Below are positions 50,506 through 59,063 of a stretch of 64,000 nucleotides of DNA, in pieces (within the stretch, counting starts at the first letter, position 1; each line of letters starts with the position of its first letter). The notes beneath the pieces were generated by a model that searched no databases, was not told the DNA's origin, and was given only the letters and a program-made list of their open reading frames with translations. This DNA is from Mycolicibacterium komossense (GTDB lineage Bacteria; Actinomycetota; Actinomycetes; Mycobacteriales; Mycobacteriaceae), in assembly GCF_025822605.1 (NCBI RefSeq), contig NZ_JACKTY010000043.1, positions 20,537 through 84,536 of the forward strand. The letters are read 5' to 3'. Made by a program: the position numbers and the translations under genes.

Positions 50506-51397
50506 CGTCAGCGCGGGCTTGCTGGGCTAGATCCAGCATGGGCATCGTGAAGAATCCGTGCACGCCGCCCTGATAGGACAGCCGGGTCACCGCCACGTCG
50601 GCTGTCGCAAGCGCGTCGGCATAGGCGGCGCATTCGTCACGCAGCGGATCGTGCCCGGCGAGGACGACCACCGCCGGCGGTAGCCCATGCAGGTCGGCAG
50701 TCAGCGGTGAGGCGTACGGGTTGTGCCGGTCGGTAGCGGCGGGCACGTACTGATCCCAGTACCACTGCAGCGCCGGTTTCGGGTTGTAGTAGCCCTGGCC
50801 GAACAATCGGTAGGACTCGGTGTCGAAATCGGCCGCGATCACCGGATACACCAGCAGCTGCCCGATCAACTGCGGGCCGCTGCGATCGCGCGCCATCAGC
50901 GCGGTGACGGCGGCCAGGTTGCCCCCGGCGCTGTCACCGCCCACCACGATCCGGTCCGTGTCGACGCCCAGTGCGTCCCCATTGTCGGCGACCCACTGTG
51001 TAGCCGCATAAAGATCCTCAGCGCCGGCAGGCCACGGGTTCTCCGGGGCCAATCGATAGTCAACCGAAACAACGACAGCACCAATGCGATTTGCCAGATT
51101 GCGGCACAGACCATCGTGGGTGTCCAGATCGCAGAACACGAACCCGCCGCCGTGGGCGTACACCACGACCGGCAGCACAGCGGCATCGCTGGACGGGCGG
51201 TAGATCCGGACCACGATGTCTCCGCCTGGTCCGGGAATTGAGGTATCGGTGACCGCTGCGAGCGGCTCCGGGTCGGTGCTCGGCGCGAACCGGGACCGGA
51301 TCGCCGCCCGGGCCTGAGCCCCGGACATGGTGTGTACTGGCGGGAAACCGCCGTCCAAAGCACCGATCATGCTCGCGATCTGAGGGTCGAGGCTCAC
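50450..51397 (-). CDS. alpha/beta hydrolase, hormone-sensitive-lipase family
   Basis: A 315-residue esterase with the oxyanion motif HGGGFVFCDLDTHDG, DYRLAPENPWPAGAEDLYAA and nucleophile elbow GGDSAGGNLAAV; the late GHDPLRDE aspartate and GGVHGFFTMP histidine complete the triad. GTG at 51397 overlaps the IclR stop as GTGA, so regulator and esterase are co-translated. It resembles the esterase at 32917-33867 in family but is clearly a separate gene. A likely partner for one of the two Baeyer-Villiger enzymes. Confidence 0.9.
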   Translation of the reverse strand: MSLDPQIASMIGALDGGFPPVHTMSGAQARAAIRSRFAPSTDPEPLAAVTDTSIPGPGGDIVVRIYRPSSDAAVLPVVVYAHGGGFVFCDLDTHDGLCRNLANRIGAVVVSVDYRLAPENPWPAGAEDLYAATQWVADNGDALGVDTDRIVVGGDSAGGNLAAVTALMARDRSGPQLIGQLLVYPVIAADFDTESYRLFGQGYYNPKPALQWYWDQYVPAATDRHNPYASPLTADLHGLPPAVVVLAGHDPLRDECAAYADALATADVAVTRLSYQGGVHGFFTMPMLDLAQQARADVSGAVAQLFSVHPAPQAP

Positions 51398-52215
51398 GCG
51401 TACTGCGCCGCCGGAACGGGCCGCATTGTGCGCGCCTGCTGCAGCGTCGGTACCACCCGTTGCGGGCCATCCTCGATATCGCGCCAGATTCCCATCGCGG
51501 TCATCCGGACGGGAGCGGCCAACCGCTGGTCGAACTTCATCCGGTTCATTGGACCGCACACCGAGACCGCAGCCACTACTTCGCCGGGGCCGCCGATCGG
51601 AGCGGCGACACATCCGAAGCCGGTCAGTGATTCTTCGCGGTCAAATGCGACGCCGTGGGCGCGAACCTTGGCCAGTTCCGTCGCCAACTGGGCGGCCGAG
51701 GTGATTGAGAAGCGGGTCTTGCGGGCAGCCAGGTCAGTGGTGTGGTGGTCTCCGCCGTAGGCGAGGATCACCTTGCCGACCGCCGCGCAATGCGCCGGTT
51801 GGCGGCCGCCCACTCGAGTCGGGATTGCCGCGGCCATCCGGTCACCGACCTTGTCGAGGTACACCACATCGGTGCCGTCGAGAACGGCGAGGTGAACGAC
51901 CAGCCCGGTGGTGCGGTGCAACTCGAGCAGCAGCGGAGCTGCAGCCTTATGCAGGCGGTCCTGATGTACGGCCAGCGAACCGAGTTCGACCAGACGCATG
52001 CCGAGTTCATAGTCACGGCCACTGCGGCGCAACCACCGCAACTGCACCAGCCGATCAAGCATGCGGTGAGCCGAGGAACGCGGCAGGCCCGTGCGACGCA
52101 CCACCTGGGCCAAGGTCAGGCGGCCCGGCCCCTCGAAAGCGTCGAGCACCAGGGAGATCCGGTCGATGACGGCGCTGGGAGTGGTGGCTTCGACTGGCTG
52201 CGACAGTGACGTCAT
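51394..52215 (-). CDS. IclR family transcriptional regulator
   Basis: A 273-residue IclR protein with N-terminal winged HTH (RLTLAQVVRRTGLPRSSAHRMLDRLVQLRWLRRSGRDYELG) and the C-terminal effector domain (AVGKVILAYGG, VAFDREESLTGFGCVAAPI). ATG at 52215 follows GGAGG. It is first in a two-gene unit with the esterase. The CATAT-N11-ATATG repeat at about 52235-52260, just upstream, may be its site. IclR members commonly control aromatic and steroid catabolic genes, here plausibly those at 52371-56380. Confidence 0.9.
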   Translation of the reverse strand: MTSLSQPVEATTPSAVIDRISLVLDAFEGPGRLTLAQVVRRTGLPRSSAHRMLDRLVQLRWLRRSGRDYELGMRLVELGSLAVHQDRLHKAAAPLLLELHRTTGLVVHLAVLDGTDVVYLDKVGDRMAAAIPTRVGGRQPAHCAAVGKVILAYGGDHHTTDLAARKTRFSITSAAQLATELAKVRAHGVAFDREESLTGFGCVAAPIGGPGEVVAAVSVCGPMNRMKFDQRLAAPVRMTAMGIWRDIEDGPQRVVPTLQQARTMRPVPAAQYA

Positions 52216-52304
52216 GGGTCCTCCAGGGACTGTGATGCGAGATACATATGACAAATAGTTATATGCGTTTTTGTACCATACATCGAGTGTCCGCAAGCAC
52301 ATGG

Positions 52305-52348
52305 GCACAAAAATCGTCGTCCGACACACCCCGCGGTGTCGGACGACG
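52305..52348 (-). terminator. rho-independent terminator of the 56380-52371 operon
   Basis: A perfect 13-bp stem (arms 52315-52327 and 52336-52348) with an 8-base loop lies 22 bp downstream of the KstD-like gene stop. Read on the minus strand the stem is followed by ATTTTTGTG, a U-rich tail, so this is a canonical intrinsic terminator for the leftward operon. Confidence 0.85.
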
Positions 52349-52370
52349 AAATGCTGTGGTCGAAAAACGG

Positions 52371-53837
52371 TCAGCCCTTGGCCGCCTGCCTACCGGCCCG
52401 ACGGCCGTAGAAGCTGCCGTCACCGAGGGAGACACCACTGGCGTAACCCCAGGCGGCCAGGCCCGCCGTCGATCGGCCTGCAGCGTACAAACCGGGGATC
52501 GGTGCGCCGCTGACGTGCAGCACCTCACCGTCCAAGGTGGTCTGGAGCCCGCCAAGGGTGAACCCGCCGGTGCTCTCGCGCAGATCGACCGCACCGACCG
52601 GGGAGCCGATGGGCCGCAGCCATTGCGCCTTCTTGTGCAGCAGTGGGTCCTCCCCGCGCTCGGCGGCGACGTTATAGGCGGCGACGGTGGCCTGCAGGCA
52701 GCCCGGCGCCAGCCCGATCTCGGTTTCGAGGTCGGCCACCGACTCGCACACCCAGGTGGGCGGGCGCATCATCAACTGCGGCGAAAGCGATGCCATCGCT
52801 GCCTCTTGGGCGTCGCCGTCGATGATGAGGTACGCCGTGTTGTCCTGGTGATACAACGTCAGCTGTCCGACTCGTCCCGGGTAGGTGTCCTCGGCGACGA
52901 AGCGCTGGCCGCGGCCGTTGACCAGGATGCCCCGCACCAGTTGCTGGGGGTCGATGAAGATGGCGACCTCGGTGGCGTCCATGTGGGCGAGGTCGGCGCC
53001 AAGGGCTTGTGCCATCCGGATGGCCTGGCCGTCGTGCTGCTCTATCGAGGCGGCAGGACGCCCGGCGATCCGCGGTGCGTATTGCGCCACCATGGCCTCG
53101 TTGTAGGCGAAGCTGCCCGTCGCGAGCACCACACCGCGTCGTGCCCGGATGGTGAGCTCGGTGCCGTACTGCCGTGCCCGGATCCCGGCGACCCGACCGT
53201 CGGACTCGACGATGAGGTTCTGAACCCGAATGTCGTAGATGGCGCGTGCGCCGGCCGCGGTGGCGGTTTCCACCAATGGCTTCATCAACATGTACCCGGC
53301 GCTGGATTCGCCCTGCTTCTTGTTCGACATCTGCGGTACGTGGCCGCGGGGCGCCGGGGTGGCGATGGTGTTGAACGGATAGGAGTTCTCACCGCCGCTG
53401 TACATCAGGCCCTGATCGCCCATCGGTTCCCAGCCGGGTTCACCGAAAAACTCGGCCTTGAAGGGCACATCGCAGCCGACCAGCCAGTCGAAGTGCTCGA
53501 CGCTGCCCGCGCAGTAGTCGGCGATCCGCCTCTCGTCGGCGCCCGGGCCCATCGCCGCGTTGAGGAACGCCGCCATGTTGTCGACGGAATCCTCGAAACC
53601 ACAGGCCTTTTGAAGCGGAGTGCCGCCTCCGAGGTAGATGAAGCCGCCCGCCATGGCGGCGGCACCGCCCCACGAGCCGGTGCGTTCCAGGACGAGAACG
53701 TCAGCGCCGGCGCGGGTCGCTTCGACGGCCGCGGCGGCACCGGCCACACCGTAGCCGGCGATTACAACATCGGCCTCGTGATCCCAGGAGGTGATCGACG
53801 CGGCGGGAACAGGTACGACGTCGGGTTGCGGCGTCAC
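52371..53837 (-). CDS. FAD-binding 3-oxosteroid dehydrogenase-like flavoprotein
   Basis: A 488-residue member of the succinate-dehydrogenase-flavoprotein/KstD superfamily. The FAD motif is VVIAGYGVAGAAAAVEATRAG, then WGGAAAMAGGFIYLGGGT, the signature GLMYSGGENSYPFNTIATPAPRGHVPQ, and C-terminal GLYAAGRSTAGLAAWGYASGVSLGDGSFYG. It is about 80 residues shorter than the KstD at 26545 and lacks its YPGAG end. Its length and the PAPRGH segment recall delta-4-(5-alpha)-3-ketosteroid dehydrogenases, which would convert 5-alpha-reduced steroids. GTG at 53837 overlaps the dioxygenase stop. Precise regiochemistry is uncertain. Confidence 0.85.
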   Translation of the reverse strand: MTPQPDVVPVPAASITSWDHEADVVIAGYGVAGAAAAVEATRAGADVLVLERTGSWGGAAAMAGGFIYLGGGTPLQKACGFEDSVDNMAAFLNAAMGPGADERRIADYCAGSVEHFDWLVGCDVPFKAEFFGEPGWEPMGDQGLMYSGGENSYPFNTIATPAPRGHVPQMSNKKQGESSAGYMLMKPLVETATAAGARAIYDIRVQNLIVESDGRVAGIRARQYGTELTIRARRGVVLATGSFAYNEAMVAQYAPRIAGRPAASIEQHDGQAIRMAQALGADLAHMDATEVAIFIDPQQLVRGILVNGRGQRFVAEDTYPGRVGQLTLYHQDNTAYLIIDGDAQEAAMASLSPQLMMRPPTWVCESVADLETEIGLAPGCLQATVAAYNVAAERGEDPLLHKKAQWLRPIGSPVGAVDLRESTGGFTLGGLQTTLDGEVLHVSGAPIPGLYAAGRSTAGLAAWGYASGVSLGDGSFYGRRAGRQAAKG

Positions 53838-54742
53838 GGCCGCATCGCGGCAGGCAGGTCGCTCACCCAAGCGTGGCCCCAGTAACTGTCGGCGGTGATT
53901 TCCTCAGCCGTGTAATGGTTTTCGTTGACCCGCATGCCTTCGGTGCCGAACTCGATGTCCCAGTCTCCAGGTGCCCTCACGTAGAACGAGACCATTTTGT
54001 CGTTGGTGTGGCGGCCCAGTGTCGACGACAGCTGGAACCCGTCGGAGTTGACACGGTCCAACGCCTGCCCGACGGCATCGAGGCTGTCGACTTCCACCAT
54101 CAGATGGATCAGACCGGGATCGCGGACGGTCATGGCGGGGCAGATCGCCAGGCTGTGGTGGCGTTCGTTGGTCCCAAGGAAGCGCACTCGCACGGGGCCG
54201 AACTCGGGCGGCGTCGGCACCCGGAACGCGCCACGTGACACGAAACCGAGGACCTCGGTGTAGAACTCGAAGAGTCCGGGAACGTCCATCGCGGGCAGGA
54301 CCACGTGTCCCAGCCCTTGGTCGCCGGTGACGAATCGGGCACCGAACGGCGTCACCACGGGGGAGTGATCGAGCACCGCGCCGTGGAAAACCTCCAGCGC
54401 GTTGCCGGCCGGATCGTCGAACGCAATGCCCTCCTCGATCCGCCGGGAATCGGCGTCGGCCTGCGTCAGCTGTTTGAACGGGACTCCCGCAGCGTCCAAA
54501 GCGGACTTCACGGCTTCCAGGGCGGCGTGGTCGCGGACCTCCCAGCCGACCGTGACGACGCGGTCGGTGTCGGCGGGTACCACGATGATGCGGGCCGCCC
54601 GCTCGTCCATCCGCAGATACAGAGCGGACTCCTCGGAGCCGCTGCCTTCAGCGAAACCCAACACGTCGAATGCGAACCGGCGCCACCGCTCGATGTCGGC
54701 GGTCTGCACCTTCACATAGCCCAGACTCTTGATGAGACCCAT
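53834..54742 (-). CDS. hsaC: extradiol dioxygenase, HsaC-like
   Basis: A 302-residue type I extradiol dioxygenase. The Fe(II) ligands H146 (GLGHVVLP), H213 (LIHLMVEV) and E264 (DIEFGTEG) and the catalytic H196 (ERHHSLAI) fall almost exactly where they do in BphC/HsaC. HsaC cleaves the catecholic A ring of 3,4-DHSA in steroid breakdown. It follows the HsaA-like gene and is coupled to the KstD-like gene by GTGA, so A-ring hydroxylation, cleavage and dehydrogenation are encoded together. It may be a second, substrate-specialised copy rather than the cholesterol-pathway hsaC. Confidence 0.88.
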   Translation of the reverse strand: MGLIKSLGYVKVQTADIERWRRFAFDVLGFAEGSGSEESALYLRMDERAARIIVVPADTDRVVTVGWEVRDHAALEAVKSALDAAGVPFKQLTQADADSRRIEEGIAFDDPAGNALEVFHGAVLDHSPVVTPFGARFVTGDQGLGHVVLPAMDVPGLFEFYTEVLGFVSRGAFRVPTPPEFGPVRVRFLGTNERHHSLAICPAMTVRDPGLIHLMVEVDSLDAVGQALDRVNSDGFQLSSTLGRHTNDKMVSFYVRAPGDWDIEFGTEGMRVNENHYTAEEITADSYWGHAWVSDLPAAMRP

Positions 54743-54778
54743 GGATTGCCTAACTGTCGATTGCGGTCGCGGAAAGTG

Positions 54779-55960
54779 TCAGATCATGGCGCGCAGCGGA
54801 CCCTGTGGGTCGACGCCGAACGAGCTGAGTGCCGACGCGTGATAGACGGTCCCGGGCACGTGGATCGCGTGCGCCTGACCGGTATGGACATCGCGCCAAT
54901 ACCGTTGCAACGGCTTGTCCATGCGCATGGCGTTGCCACCGGACCGCGCAAAGATCTCGTCGACCGCGGACACCGCGCGGTGTACGGCGCGCACCTGGGT
55001 GCGCCGGCCTGCAGCACGGTCCTCGAAGGACACTTCCTTACCCGCATCGACCATGTCATAGATCCGGTCGGCGTTGGCCAGAAGCTCCTGGCGGGCGGCG
55101 TTGATGTCCGCGGCGGCCTCGCCGATCGCGTACATGACGTACGGATCGTCTTTGATGGCGACGCCGCTGGAGTTGACCCGCTCCCGCTGATAGTCCAGGT
55201 GTGCGCCCAGCGCGCCTTCGGCGATGCCGATCACGGCGGACGAAATGCCCAGCGGGAACATCGTCGACCACGGCATCAGGTAGAGGGTCTCGGTCATCCC
55301 GGCTTCGCGCTGAGCCGTGCCGTCCATCACCTTCATTGCGTCCATGGTCCGGTAGGTCGGCACGAAGGCGTCCTTCACGATGACGTCCTTGGAGCCGGTG
55401 CCGCGCAGGCCCACCACATTCCACGAGTCCGGCACGATCTCGTAGTCCTTGCGTGGCAGGATCATGTGCAGCATCTGCGGTGGCATCAGCGGCTTGCCGT
55501 CGGCGTCGCCGACCATGGCACCGAGGAAGATCCAGTCGCACGCGTCAGTGCCGGAGCTGAACTGCCACCGGCCGTTGAAGATGTACCCGCCGTCGACGGG
55601 CCGCGCCACGCCCTGAGGCGCATAGGGGGAGGCGACCCAGGTATCGACATCGTCACCCCACACTTCCTGAGCGACCCGCGGGTCGGCGTAGGCCAGCTGG
55701 TAGGGATGTACACCGACCACACCGTTGATCCAGCCGGCAGCCGGGTCCAGCGCGGCGGTCGCCATGACCGTTTCGGCGAACTCCCGAGGATGGACCTCCA
55801 AGCCGCCGTGCTTCTTGGGTTGCAGCAGCCGGATGTTGCCGATCGCCTTCATCTGCTTGACGGTGGCGTCGGGCAGCTGTCCCAGTTTCTCTGCTTCCCA
55901 GGCCTGTTCGCGTAGTTGGTCGGCAATCTCGTTGATTCTGTCGAGTACCCGCTCGCTCAT
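54779..55960 (-). CDS. hsaA: flavin-dependent aromatic monooxygenase, HsaA-like
   Basis: A 393-residue acyl-CoA-dehydrogenase-fold hydroxylase, the same length as HsaA of cholesterol catabolism, which hydroxylates 3-HSA to the catechol 3,4-DHSA using reduced flavin. Characteristic text: DATVKQMKAIGNIRLLQPKKHGG, AAGWINGVVGVHPYQLAY, FNGRWQFSSGTDACDWIFLGA and WNVVGLRGTGSKDV. It lacks the acyl-CoA dehydrogenase glutamate motif. It requires a flavin reductase (HsaB), which is not in the window. It lies 37 bp upstream of the HsaC-like gene in the same operon. Confidence 0.88.
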   Translation of the reverse strand: MSERVLDRINEIADQLREQAWEAEKLGQLPDATVKQMKAIGNIRLLQPKKHGGLEVHPREFAETVMATAALDPAAGWINGVVGVHPYQLAYADPRVAQEVWGDDVDTWVASPYAPQGVARPVDGGYIFNGRWQFSSGTDACDWIFLGAMVGDADGKPLMPPQMLHMILPRKDYEIVPDSWNVVGLRGTGSKDVIVKDAFVPTYRTMDAMKVMDGTAQREAGMTETLYLMPWSTMFPLGISSAVIGIAEGALGAHLDYQRERVNSSGVAIKDDPYVMYAIGEAAADINAARQELLANADRIYDMVDAGKEVSFEDRAAGRRTQVRAVHRAVSAVDEIFARSGGNAMRMDKPLQRYWRDVHTGQAHAIHVPGTVYHASALSSFGVDPQGPLRAMI

Positions 55961-56077
55961 GTGGATGTCCTAACGTGTGGGGGCTGTAGTGATGGTGTAC
56001 CGCAGTCATGCGGGTCACCGGAGCTGATCCCACACAGCGGACCGAATTCGGGGATAGCTGCCGCGTGCCCAGGCGTA

Positions 56078-56380
56078 TCAGAACTCGATGTGGACATCGT
56101 CACTGACCGGCCGAGCCTGGCACCCCAGAATGAGGCCATCGGCCAAGTCGTCGGGTTCGAGAATGTCGCACTGCGCCATCTCCACCCGCCCGGATATGAC
56201 GGTCGCGACGCACGAACCACAGTGGCCTTCGCGGCAGGAATGTGGCACGTGAATTCCCGCGTCCAGCATGACGTCCACCAACGTCTGGTCCCGGGGCCAC
56301 GCCAGCCGATGCTGGGCTCCGTCCAGGTCCACCGTCGCCGCGGCATCGGTGGTGGAGTCGAGGCGTTCGACTTCTGACAT
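56078..56380 (-). CDS. 2Fe-2S ferredoxin
   Basis: A 100-residue plant-type ferredoxin with the cluster ligands in SCREGHCGSCVA (C-x5-C-x2-C pattern: C, C, C) and a fourth cysteine in LILGCQARP. It resembles the C-terminal ferredoxin domain of KshB-like reductases but has no reductase domain attached. It heads the leftward operon with the HsaA-, HsaC- and KstD-like genes, 117 bp upstream, and is divergent from a Baeyer-Villiger monooxygenase. Its electron acceptor might be KshA or an unlinked Rieske or P450 enzyme. ATG at 56380 is used. Confidence 0.88.
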   Translation of the reverse strand: MSEVERLDSTTDAAATVDLDGAQHRLAWPRDQTLVDVMLDAGIHVPHSCREGHCGSCVATVISGRVEMAQCDILEPDDLADGLILGCQARPVSDDVHIEF

Positions 56381-56502
56381 GGCCCATAGTGTTGTCGGGA
56401 GGCGTCGCGAGCCGGTGACCCCTGCCCAGTGGCCGGGATGCTTCACCCCCGGCGTCCAGTCACTGGGAGACGGCACGGGCGGCCGTCAGGTGTCCACCTA
56501 CC

Positions 56503-58137
56503 GTGACCGATGTGAATATTGCGGCCGACCATCATGTCGAACCGGAACTGGACGCGGTGGTTGTCGGGGCAGGCTTTGCCGGCCTGTACGCCCTCCACAA
56601 ATTGCGTTCCCAGGGGCGATCCGTACGGGTGTTCGAGGCTGCCCCAGATGTCGGCGGAACCTGGTACCACAATCGGTACCCGGGGGCGCGCTGCGACGTC
56701 GAAAGCGTCGACTACAGCTACTCATTCTCCACCGAGCTTGAGCAGCAGTGGAACTGGACCGAGAAGTACGCCACCCAGCCCGAGATCCTGAACTATCTCA
56801 ATTGGGTTGCCGACAAACTCGACCTGCGGCGCGACGTCACCTTCAACACCAGGGTGGTCTCGGCCGTACTGGACGAGACCACGCTGCGTTGGACGGTCAC
56901 CACCGACACCGGCGAAGTCGTCAGCGCCCGGTTCTGTCTGATGGCCACCGGTCCACTGTCGGCTGCGATGACACCGCGCTTCGCCGGGCTGGACAGCTTC
57001 GCCGGGCAGATTTACCACACCGCACACTGGCCCCATACCCCCGTCGATTTCACCGGTAAGCGCGTGGGTGTGATCGGTACCGGCTCCTCGGGTATCCAGT
57101 CCATTCCGATCATCGCCGAGCAGGCCACGCAGCTCTACGTGTTCCAGCGCACTCCGAACTACAGTGTCCCCGCGGGAAACAAGCCGCTGAGCGCCGACGA
57201 GCTCGCGGAGATCAAGGCCAATTACGCCGAGCGCCGTCGCCTGTCTTGGCGCAGCGGTGGTGGTTCGCCGCATATCGCGCACCCGAAGATGACCATGGAG
57301 GTTTCACCCGAGGAGCGCCGCGCTCAGTTCGAGAAGCGTTGGCAGCTCGGCGGTGTGCTGTTCTCCAAGACCTTCCCCGATCAGATGATCGATCCGGCTG
57401 CCAACGAGGAGGCCCGCGCCTTCTACGAGGAGAAGATCCGCGCCGTCATCGATGATCCCGAGGTGGCCGAGATGCTGATCCCATCCGACCATCCGATCGG
57501 GACCAAGCGAATCTGCACCGACACCAACTATTTTCAGACGTTCAACCGGCCCAACGTAAAGCTGGTCAGCGTTCGCGAAACTCCAATCGAGTCGGTTGAT
57601 CCGACCGGGATCAATACCAGCGGTGCGCACTACGTCCTCGACATCATCGTGCTGGCAACGGGATTCGACGCGATGACGGGGACGCTGGCCAAGATCGACA
57701 TCGTCGGCCGCGGCGGACAGCAGCTGCGTGAGGACTGGGAGCACGGCCCCCGGACCTATCTCGGGCTTGGTGTGGACGGATTCCCCAACCTGTTTCTGAT
57801 CTCCGGGCCCGGGGCGCCCGCGGTGTTGGCCAACATGGTGCTCCATGCCGAAGCGCACGTGAACTGGATCGCCGCCGCCATGGACTATCTCGACGAACAC
57901 GATTACGACGCCATTGAAGCCACTCCGGAAGCAGTCGACAACTGGATCGCCGAATGCGCCCAGCGCGCCGAGTCCACCCTGTTCACCCAGGCCAACTCCT
58001 GGTACATGGGCGCCAACGTGCCCGGCAAGGCACGGGTCTTCATGCTGTTCATCGGAGGGTTCGCCGTCTACAACGACATCTGTGCGGAGGTCGCTGACGC
58101 CGGATACAAAGGATTTACGGTGATCAAGGCGTCGTGA
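56503..58137 (+). CDS. Baeyer-Villiger monooxygenase, steroid-monooxygenase-like
   Basis: A 544-residue flavin monooxygenase. It has GAGFAGLYALHKLRSQG for FAD, the fingerprint FAGQIYHTAHWPHTP, and GTGSSGIQSIPIIAEQA for NADPH. The stretches YPGARCDVESVDYSYSFS and EKYATQPEILNYL closely recall the rhodococcal steroid monooxygenase (549 residues) that turns progesterone into testosterone acetate, and phenylacetone-type enzymes. GTG at 56503. The stop shares a base with the next SDR gene (TGATG). In this setting a C17 or C20 ketone is a plausible substrate. Confidence 0.9.
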   Translation: MTDVNIAADHHVEPELDAVVVGAGFAGLYALHKLRSQGRSVRVFEAAPDVGGTWYHNRYPGARCDVESVDYSYSFSTELEQQWNWTEKYATQPEILNYLNWVADKLDLRRDVTFNTRVVSAVLDETTLRWTVTTDTGEVVSARFCLMATGPLSAAMTPRFAGLDSFAGQIYHTAHWPHTPVDFTGKRVGVIGTGSSGIQSIPIIAEQATQLYVFQRTPNYSVPAGNKPLSADELAEIKANYAERRRLSWRSGGGSPHIAHPKMTMEVSPEERRAQFEKRWQLGGVLFSKTFPDQMIDPAANEEARAFYEEKIRAVIDDPEVAEMLIPSDHPIGTKRICTDTNYFQTFNRPNVKLVSVRETPIESVDPTGINTSGAHYVLDIIVLATGFDAMTGTLAKIDIVGRGGQQLREDWEHGPRTYLGLGVDGFPNLFLISGPGAPAVLANMVLHAEAHVNWIAAAMDYLDEHDYDAIEATPEAVDNWIAECAQRAESTLFTQANSWYMGANVPGKARVFMLFIGGFAVYNDICAEVADAGYKGFTVIKAS

Positions 58138-58937
58138 TGTCGGGATTGCTGAACAAGGTGGTGGTGGTCACCGGGGCGGCCCGGGGGACCGGACGCGCGC
58201 ATTGTGAGCGGTTCGCCGACGAGGGCGCCGACGTGATCGCCTTGGACGTCCCCGCTGTTGCAGACGACCTGGACGACACCGCCGCTCGTGTGCGTGACCG
58301 GGGCCGGGGGTGCGTGGCCGGGCTCGCCGACGTGCGGGATCTGGGTGCACTCACCGCCGCAGTCGACGCCGGTGTCGCAGCGTTGGGTCGCCTCGACTTC
58401 ATCGTCGCCAATGCCGGCGTCCACACCGCCGGCGCACCGGCATGGGAGCTGACCGACCAGACCTGGCAGCACACCCTCGATATCAACCTCACCGGAGTCT
58501 GGCACACCGTCAAGGCCGCGGTGCCACACCTCGGACCCGACGGCGGTTCGATTATTATCATCAGCTCCACCAACGGTTTACGCGGCACCGTCAACACTGC
58601 GCACTACACCGCGAGCAAGCACGCAGTGGTCGGCCTCGCGCGGACTCTCGCCAACGAGCTTGGTCCGAAACGGATCCGGGTGAACACCGTGCACCCCGGC
58701 GCCGTCGGCACCGCGACCCTGCTCAATGAGGCGACCTTCAAACGGTTATGCCCCGACCTGACCAGCCCGACCGCCGAGGACGCCGCGCAGGTACTCGCCG
58801 CGCGCAACCTGCTGCCGGTGCCATGGGTGGAGCCGGCGGACGTCGCGAATGCGGTGGTGTTCCTGGCTTCCGATGCGGCGCGCTACATCACCGGCACTCA
58901 ACTTGTCGTCGACGCCGGATTGACCCAGAAGACATGA
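58137..58937 (+). CDS. SDR family oxidoreductase
   Basis: A 266-residue SDR with TGAARGTG, ANAG (FIVANAGVHTA) and catalytic YTASKHA; the C-terminal ITGTQLVVDAGLTQK is the usual edge. It belongs to the mycofactocin-type/carveol-dehydrogenase-like group common in actinobacteria, marked by the insertion around CVAGLADVRDLGAL. The ATG overlaps the Baeyer-Villiger gene's stop; a GTG one codon earlier is also open. Likely an alcohol/ketone step feeding or following that oxygenase. Confidence 0.87.
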   Translation: MSGLLNKVVVVTGAARGTGRAHCERFADEGADVIALDVPAVADDLDDTAARVRDRGRGCVAGLADVRDLGALTAAVDAGVAALGRLDFIVANAGVHTAGAPAWELTDQTWQHTLDINLTGVWHTVKAAVPHLGPDGGSIIIISSTNGLRGTVNTAHYTASKHAVVGLARTLANELGPKRIRVNTVHPGAVGTATLLNEATFKRLCPDLTSPTAEDAAQVLAARNLLPVPWVEPADVANAVVFLASDAARYITGTQLVVDAGLTQKT

Positions 58938-59062
58938 CTGCCGGACGGCTGGCGGGCAAGGTCGCGCTGATCAGCGCGGTCGACCTTTGCGGCCCAGCGT
59001 ACGGTTCTCGCGCCGTGGTCGACAATGCCCGATGCCGCACCCTCGTGAATCTGCCTGAATAG
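58934..59062 (+). pseudogene. N-terminal stub of an SDR gene
   Basis: A 42-residue frame begins at an ATG overlapping the previous stop as ATGA. It reads MTAGRLAGKVALIS, the standard first strand of an SDR, and then loses the glycine-rich motif and continues as unrelated text to a stop one base before the next gene. It looks like the 5' end of a deleted SDR gene that had the same coupled arrangement as its neighbours. Confidence 0.55.
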
Positions 59063-59063
59063 C

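Noticed and set aside
54305..55915. Plus-strand open frame of 536 codons opposite the HsaC- and HsaA-like genes
   Set aside because: It spans two well-supported minus-strand genes and their gap, with histidine- and valine-rich text typical of a shadow frame.
56381..56502. CCAGTG...CACTGG inverted repeat between the ferredoxin and the Baeyer-Villiger gene
   Set aside because: Arms of 6 bp about 30 bases apart are too long-spaced and weak in this GC context to call an operator or terminator.
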